The notes under the pieces: generated by a model
Told to the model about the DNA's origin: nothing
Seen by the model: the letters and a program-made list of their open reading frames with translations, nothing else
Databases searched by the model: none
Assembly: GCA_025354845.1 (NCBI GenBank)
Contig: JANXMD010000292.1
Location: 1 to 9,909 of the forward strand
From: Verrucomicrobiota bacterium
Lineage (GTDB): Bacteria > Verrucomicrobiota > Verrucomicrobiia > Limisphaerales > UBA9464
Length of the DNA: 9,909 nt
Direction of reading: 5' to 3'
Translations under genes and position numbers: made by a program
Part shown: piece by piece, positions 5,245 through 9,909 of the stretch
How positions within the stretch are numbered: position 1 is the first letter of the stretch
Layout of the letters: the number at the start of each line of letters is the position of its first letter

Positions 5245-8200
5245 TCAGGGTTGGATTGCCCGGAGGAACAACGCCTGGCCTCCCGGGACCAGCGGCAGGG
5301 TGTAGTCGAATGACCCGGTATGAGAAACCAGCGGCACCCAGTCGATGGCGTTGGTGGACGATTGCAGCGTGAAGGGCTGGGTGCTGGCGGCATCAAGGTG
5401 CACCTGCAGGCTCTCGCCGGAGAGTTTGGGCAACGACAGGAAAAACACGGCCGGTGCGGGATCCGCGGCCCCTGCGGATCCGCCCGAGGTGGCACTGGCA
5501 CGCCAATGTGCCGGATCCGCGGGATCCTCCGGGCCTCCCTCGCGCGGCACCAGCGAATAGCCCCCGGCGTCGCCCGCACTGGGCCAGGGGGGCAGGGGTG
5601 AATAGGTGAACGAAGCGATCACTGCGGCTCCGGATCCTGCTTTAAGCGTCACCGTTTCGCCGGCGTTGTCCAGGGAGCCCGTGAACGGACCGAAAATCGC
5701 GGTGTTTGCCGGGACGTGATAGAAGGCCCGAAACTCGGCGACGTCGGAACTCTTCACGACCAGCGCAAATCCAAGGGGCGGCACGGTTGCTCCGGCGGGA
5801 AACTCGAATCCAATTCCGGCGGTGAATTTGGCGCCGCTGAGATCCAGGGCGGTGGTCGGACTGCTGTTGAACAGTTCGATGTATTCCGATCCGGAATCAA
5901 GCGGATGGTACATGAGCTCGGTGAGCTTGAGGAAGGTCACCAGATTGGCTGCGGCATCCGGTTCGCCGGCGGTGAACTCCACCGGGGCTGACCAGTTGCT
6001 GGCCCGTCCCACGACGTCGGTAAAACGCACCCGGGCCCGGTACAGGCGGCCAGGACGAAGCGTATTGGCGGGGATCGTCAACTGGGTGCCCGGTGTCGTC
6101 AGTTCCGGAGTCTCCCAGGTCGGCTCGATCTCGAACTTCATCGGTTCGTCGGGCCGGAACGACGGGTGATCCGGACGACTGATCTCGGCGACGCGCCATT
6201 TTGTCGAGGCCCGGTTGGTGGAGCCCACGTAGGCGCCGACTGAGAGGGCGATTTGATTTGCCGGGTATCCGGCGGGGCCCATGTAGGTCAGGCGCGGTGT
6301 CTCCGGAGTGCCGGGTTCGGTCGAGATGTTGTCGAGCAGTCCCGTCCGGTGATTGATGTACTTCTTCATCCCTTGCACCGCCCCCGAAAACGAGTGGCTC
6401 ACGCCGGGTTCCTGCGGGAATTGGTAGAACCTGCCCCAGCCGGCTTTCGATGGCAGGGTGATGGCGGTGTTGGTCATGATCGGGTTGTAATCCCACTGGC
6501 AGCGATCGGCATCGACGATGGAAGCTCCGTTGGTGCCGCGAATCAGTCGTGCCTGTTCGTCGATGACCAAACCGCCCTGATCTGGATTGAACAAAAGATC
6601 ACGAAGCTCGCGGACCCGGTTGCGAAATTCCCTGGAGAGGGAGGGATACTTCGGGGACTGCAGGCTAAAATTTGCCAACACCCGGGACTTGAAAGGCTCG
6701 TCCCCGCCGTTGAATCCGGAGCGGTACATGTTGTCCGCCCAGGAGAGGTCGAGATCCCACGGCTGCACGACCCATCGGTTGTCCACCGGATTGCGGTAGT
6801 AGAAGTAGTTTTTCCCGTCCGCGATGTCGTAGTGGTGCATGCCTTGCACCACGGTCTGGTAGCCATAGTACGAGGGAAGATTGAGATTGGTCCGCCACCA
6901 CGATTCCGGCGGAGCGTTGGTGCTGTTGTAGGTTTGGAGAAACAGGTTGAGGTCTGACTTATCCAGCGGCCCCGCTTTGCCGGAGTGGTTGAGTGCTCCG
7001 GAGCCGGATTCCATGTCGTAGAGGTTGCCGTCGGGAAGGCCGCGTTCCTTGAGGAACTGGCCGTCCTGCTCCTCCACCGCGAGGTACAAACCCCAGAAAT
7101 CGCCATCAAACTGCGAACTCGCGGGCGCCTCCTCGACGTCGTCAATCACCCTCAATTGGATGTGGACCGCGTGGTTGGCGTCCACCCCGGCAAGCTGGAA
7201 CAGCCGGTAGCCCACGCTCTCGAACAAGCCCTGTTCACCGCGATGGTCGTAGTCGCCCTGCTGGATGTCGGGACGGAAGCTGAGCTTGTCCCAGGTGGCT
7301 GAGAAGGAGCGGCCGAAGTTGTCGTGCATCTTCAGGTCGTGGCCGGGATTGAAGTCCAGCTTCCACGCATTCTTGCCCATGGAGTAGCGCCAGACTCCGC
7401 CGCGGGATCGGTAGCGGATGTGATCATACACCTCGCCATCGAAGACGAGCGCCCCCTTCCACAGGTAGTTGTCACCGGTGTATTGATTGTTGGGTTTTCC
7501 CGGTGCCCATCCGGTGGAGGCGAGCACCGAGGGGTTCTTGGAGATGAGGTGGAACGCCGGCAGACGGTTCATTTCCTCCGCACTGACGGTGAAGGGAGCG
7601 CCGTTCGATCCCGTCGCGCCGGGGTGGATGGCCCCGCGCCATTCCGGAGTGGTTCCGTAGCAGAACACGGCGAAATTCGGCACCGAGTCTTCGGCATTGG
7701 GCGCCCGGGTCTCCGCGCCAACGGTGTCGCGAGCCACGAACCGGTAGCGAATCAGGTTGCGGTGATGCGAGAGGTCGGCGGGCAAGGTCACCTGGAACAC
7801 ATTGGTGTCCTCGGCCGTGCGGGTCATCGGCAGTGGCGTCCAGCGCGTGGTGTATTCGGCGTCGGTGAGCTCGACGTATTTTCCTGGCTCCACGAGCTGG
7901 TACTCTGCGGTGACCGAAGCCACGCCGTCTGGATCGGTGGCGCGGACACTCAGGGTGACCGCCGTCCCGGGTTTCGGTTGCTTTGGAGTGGCCTGGGCCT
8001 GCCGGAGCGACGGGGGTGGATTGGAGGTGAAGGCGCCATTGATCCGTCCGGGGGAGGGGCCCGAGTTGGCTCCGGGCGCGGCGGCGATCACCACGGCGTC
8101 GAAAAAGGCGTCGGAGCTGTTGCTCAGATCCACGTTGACGAGCTGCACCGCGAGGACGTTGTCGCCGTTGCGCAGCGCGCCCGCAGGAAGCGGTATGACG

Positions 8201-9129
8201 AACGGCGCATAGCTCCCGTCTTCGCGGGCCCCGTTGAGGGACGTAGCGTCGAACGGAACTTCGGCCTCGGGCAGGTTCACCGAAAGCAGCGGCTGACCGT
8301 TGAGCCAGAGTTTGAATCCGTCATCAAACAGCGCGCTGAGATGCAGTTCGGAAAACTGCGCCGCGTTCGAGACGGTGACGTGCTTGCGAAGGAACACCTG
8401 GCGGTAGTTGTTTCGCATGTCATCCAGTCGGGTCGTGATCGAAACCGACGGATCGTACCCGATGGGCAAGGCTCCAGTGCTCCAGCTTGAGTCATCGAAT
8501 CCCGGAGTGCGCCAGGCGGTGGTGGGCGTGGAGGCCTCGGAAGTGCCCTTGCGGTACCGCCAATCCTCACCCGCCTGGACCAGGGTTTTATCGGGGGCCG
8601 CGGCGGTCGTTGACCCCGAGGGACGCCAGTTGCCACCGAGCGACCTGTCGGCGGCGGGATTCACCAGTTCGATCGATTGATCGACGCTGCTCCCGACGAT
8701 CGGCCACGGAAATCCGTTTTGGTAGTCCACCTTGTCGATCGTGTTGCCCGCCGCATCGCGCAAGGTGACGGTATCGGCGGTGCCTCCGAGACCGCCGGTC
8801 CAGGGTCCGAGCGCGGACGCCACGCCGTACGCGGTTGCCAATGCGGCCGGGTTTTCGGCAAGGACCCGATAGCCTCCCGCCGGAATCGTGGAGCCGGTGG
8901 GAAAGAGGAAGCGGATGCCGCCGGTCACCTGCCAGCCCGAGAGGTCCACGGCGTTGGTGCCGGAATTGAACAGTTCGATGAACTCCAACGGCTTCTGGCG
9001 CGGCACGGGGGAGTGATGGATCTCGTTGATGACGACCGACCCCTGGGTGATCAGGAGCGCGGAAAGCAGGGACCAAATGCCGCCGAGGCAGGCGAGACGG
9101 ACGGGAAGTCTCATGGGTGTTGCAAGCAT
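5245..9129 (-). CDS. Giant exported LTD / CotH-kinase multidomain protein
   Basis: This 1294-residue protein starts with a signal-like segment (hydrophobic stretch about residues 8-29). Domains in order: lamin tail domain (about 31-155; VVINEIHHSP, PLEFIELFNSGTNAVDLSGW); a galactose-binding-like beta-sandwich (about 186-350; FLRKHVTV, FDDGFKLWLNG); an Ig-like segment (about 370-475); a CotH-type spore-coat-kinase-like domain (about 525-860); an FN3-like segment (about 945-1055); a second lamin tail domain (about 1066-1200); and a small C-terminal beta module (about 1225-1294). In the CotH part, RSRGGVWRYSMGKNAWKLDF (574-593) offers the ATP-site Lys, GNLYDME is at 701-707, and WDLDLSWADN (791-800) gives the metal-binding Asp residues 792, 794 and 799. 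CotH proteins are atypical protein kinases, so phosphorylation of extracytoplasmic or surface partners is plausible but unproven. An ATG at 9114 is an alternative start that gives a more typical signal peptide (MRLPVRLACLGG). The stop is 69 nt before the Ppx gene. Confidence 0.92.
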   Translation of the reverse strand: MLATPMRLPVRLACLGGIWSLLSALLITQGSVVINEIHHSPVPRQKPLEFIELFNSGTNAVDLSGWQVTGGIRFLFPTGSTIPAGGYRVLAENPAALATAYGVASALGPWTGGLGGTADTVTLRDAAGNTIDKVDYQNGFPWPIVGSSVDQSIELVNPAADRSLGGNWRPSGSTTAAAPDKTLVQAGEDWRYRKGTSEASTPTTAWRTPGFDDSSWSTGALPIGYDPSVSITTRLDDMRNNYRQVFLRKHVTVSNAAQFSELHLSALFDDGFKLWLNGQPLLSVNLPEAEVPFDATSLNGAREDGSYAPFVIPLPAGALRNGDNVLAVQLVNVDLSNSSDAFFDAVVIAAAPGANSGPSPGRINGAFTSNPPPSLRQAQATPKQPKPGTAVTLSVRATDPDGVASVTAEYQLVEPGKYVELTDAEYTTRWTPLPMTRTAEDTNVFQVTLPADLSHHRNLIRYRFVARDTVGAETRAPNAEDSVPNFAVFCYGTTPEWRGAIHPGATGSNGAPFTVSAEEMNRLPAFHLISKNPSVLASTGWAPGKPNNQYTGDNYLWKGALVFDGEVYDHIRYRSRGGVWRYSMGKNAWKLDFNPGHDLKMHDNFGRSFSATWDKLSFRPDIQQGDYDHRGEQGLFESVGYRLFQLAGVDANHAVHIQLRVIDDVEEAPASSQFDGDFWGLYLAVEEQDGQFLKERGLPDGNLYDMESGSGALNHSGKAGPLDKSDLNLFLQTYNSTNAPPESWWRTNLNLPSYYGYQTVVQGMHHYDIADGKNYFYYRNPVDNRWVVQPWDLDLSWADNMYRSGFNGGDEPFKSRVLANFSLQSPKYPSLSREFRNRVRELRDLLFNPDQGGLVIDEQARLIRGTNGASIVDADRCQWDYNPIMTNTAITLPSKAGWGRFYQFPQEPGVSHSFSGAVQGMKKYINHRTGLLDNISTEPGTPETPRLTYMGPAGYPANQIALSVGAYVGSTNRASTKWRVAEISRPDHPSFRPDEPMKFEIEPTWETPELTTPGTQLTIPANTLRPGRLYRARVRFTDVVGRASNWSAPVEFTAGEPDAAANLVTFLKLTELMYHPLDSGSEYIELFNSSPTTALDLSGAKFTAGIGFEFPAGATVPPLGFALVVKSSDVAEFRAFYHVPANTAIFGPFTGSLDNAGETVTLKAGSGAAVIASFTYSPLPPWPSAGDAGGYSLVPREGGPEDPADPAHWRASATSGGSAGAADPAPAVFFLSLPKLSGESLQVHLDAASTQPFTLQSSTNAIDWVPLVSHTGSFDYTLPLVPGGQALFLRAIQP

Positions 9130-9228
9130 GCGGATGGATGCGGAACGAGCAAGAACGAGTCCGAAATCCTGGGTAGAGGAAAAAACCTTCGTGGCGGGAC
9201 ACCCCGGCCTCCGCTAGGGTTGCCGGCC
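9130..9228. promoter_or_regulatory. Divergent intergenic region between the CotH and TMEM14 genes
   Basis: These 99 bp separate two divergently read genes and should carry promoters for both, including that of the five-gene minus-strand run. GAACGAG occurs twice, at 9143-9149 and 9153-9159, exactly 10 bp apart, which is one helical turn. AGGG at 9216-9219 is a modest ribosome-binding site for the + strand gene. I could not identify a convincing -35/-10 pair in either direction. Confidence 0.4.
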
Positions 9229-9525
9229 ATGAATTGGCATGTCTGGATTTGGAGCTATCTCGTGCTGCTGTTGGTCGGAGGCCTGATTGGCTTCCTCAAG
9301 GCGGGCAGCAAGGCGTCGCTCATCGCGTCGGTGGCGTTTGCCATTCCCCTCGTCCTCACGGTGGTCCTGGGCGGCAGTGTCGCGATGGGGCTTGGTTTCC
9401 TGGCGGCGCACTTCGTTTACTTCGCGGTCCGGTATGTCCGGACCAAGAAGTTCATGCCCGGCGGCCTATTGGCCATCGCCTCGGCTGCTGCCGCGGCCGC
9501 GGTGGTGCTGACGACCCGGCATTGA
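9229..9525 (+). CDS. TMEM14-family small membrane protein
   Basis: This 98-residue, very hydrophobic protein has four likely membrane helices (about 7-23, 29-47, 50-66 and 78-95). The short loop FLKAGSKASLIA (22-33) and the basic segment RYVRTKKFMPGGLLA (68-82) match the pattern of the Tmemb_14 family, found in eukaryotes (TMEM14) and as small uncharacterised proteins in bacteria. Its function in bacteria is not established; transport of a small hydrophobic molecule is sometimes suggested for the family. The ATG at 9229 is preceded by AGGG at 9216-9219. A longer in-frame reading upstream would overlap the CotH gene and lacks the family pattern. It is followed after 79 nt by the helicase gene on the same strand. 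Confidence 0.85.
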   Translation: MNWHVWIWSYLVLLLVGGLIGFLKAGSKASLIASVAFAIPLVLTVVLGGSVAMGLGFLAAHFVYFAVRYVRTKKFMPGGLLAIASAAAAAAVVLTTRH

Positions 9526-9604
9526 GTTCCTGAAGGTCTGCCCAGGACCGGAGTCTCGTGGCGTCCTCCAGGGGCGGCCGGAGGCAACCGCATTCCCTTT
9601 TTTC

Positions 9605-9909
9605 ATGCCCACACGCGATCTCCCGGTCTGGCAGCTTCACGACTCCATTTTGTCGTCGCTGTCGGCCGGCAATCAGTTGGTGTTGGTGGCCGCCACCGGA
9701 TCGGGCAAAACGACCCAGGTGCCGCAGATGCTGCTCGACGCCGGCCTCGCGGGGCGGAAGCGCATCGTGATCCTCCAGCCGCGTCGGGTGGCCGCGCGGA
9801 CGGTGGCCACACGCGTCGCCTGGGAACGCAATTGCCAGCCCGGCGGTGAGGTGGGGTACCAGGTGCGATTCGACGACCGGTTGTCGGACGCCTCCCGGTT
9901 GTGCTTCGT
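9605..9909 (+). CDS. DEAH-box ATP-dependent helicase, HrpA/HrpB-like (3' end outside window)
   Basis: The reading frame stays open from the ATG at 9605 to the window end (101 codons). Residues 29-40 read AATGSGKTTQVP, a Walker A/motif I typical of DEAH/RHA helicases, with Lys35 as the phosphate-binding Lys. Motif Ia is QPRRVAARTVATRVAWE, followed by VGYQVRFDDR, which is also standard for this family. The N-terminus is very short before the helicase core, with only about 28 residues (PVWQLHDSILSSLSAGNQ leads in), as in HrpB-type proteins. The VGYQVRFDD segment also suits HrpA, so I do not give a symbol. Bacterial members are RNA helicases or of unclear role. No close Shine-Dalgarno precedes the ATG: the nearest GGAGG (9580-9584) is 20 nt away, and a T-run (9598-9603) directly abuts the start. 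Confidence 0.88.
   Translation, partial: MPTRDLPVWQLHDSILSSLSAGNQLVLVAATGSGKTTQVPQMLLDAGLAGRKRIVILQPRRVAARTVATRVAWERNCQPGGEVGYQVRFDDRLSDASRLCF

Noticed and set aside
7324..8490. A 388-codon + strand open frame inside the CotH gene
   Set aside because: It lies fully antisense to the well-supported LTD/CotH coding region and shows no domain or start signal of its own.
9544..9603. Rho-independent terminator between the TMEM14 and helicase genes
   Set aside because: Only short stems (AGGAC/GTCCT and GCGG/CCGC) with large loops precede the T-run at 9598-9603, and the T-run abuts the helicase ATG.

Overview
This high-GC window looks like chromosomal DNA from the Verrucomicrobiota, perhaps a Pedosphaera/Limisphaerales-type lineage. 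That is an inference from four things: a very large exported lamin-tail-domain/CotH-kinase protein with a C-terminal motif of the 'FTLQSSTNAIDWVPL' type, paired periplasmic amidohydrolases, weak or absent Shine-Dalgarno sites before several genes, and intergenic repeats of a kind I associate with these genomes. No RNA gene, insertion sequence, phage gene or CRISPR array was seen.

Layout. Positions 1-386 hold no gene but contain a tandemly duplicated, strongly palindromic REP/BIME-like repeat. A small glyoxalase-fold (VOC) gene follows on the + strand (387-788). It converges on the minus-strand block across a short gap (789-906) filled by a simple intergenic repeat and seven tandem copies of a heptamer. 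Positions 907-9129 are a run of five minus-strand genes. In order of transcription these are a 1294-residue exported LTD/CotH-kinase protein, a two-domain Ppx/GppA-type polyphosphate/(p)ppGpp phosphatase, a metal-dependent amidohydrolase with a signal peptide, a translationally coupled amidohydrolase paralogue that has lost nearly all its metal ligands, and a stand-alone HD-domain protein resembling the C-terminal HD domain of long Ppx/GppA enzymes. A 99-bp divergent gap (9130-9228) leads to two + strand genes: a TMEM14-family membrane protein and the start of a DEAH-box (HrpA/HrpB-like) helicase cut by the window end.

How the genes may work together. The two most notable points are in the minus-strand run. 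First, the catalytic and HD parts of a classical Ppx/GppA protein seem to be encoded by two genes of one run, separated by the amidohydrolase pair. Second, the amidohydrolase pair consists of a catalytically complete enzyme and an apparent pseudoenzyme whose start codon overlaps the stop of its partner (ATGA), which fits a heteromeric complex made in matched amounts. The amidohydrolases and the CotH protein are predicted to be exported, while the Ppx and HD proteins have no signal peptide. Any shared job for the whole run is therefore speculative. Assignments rest on motif recognition by eye, with no database search.
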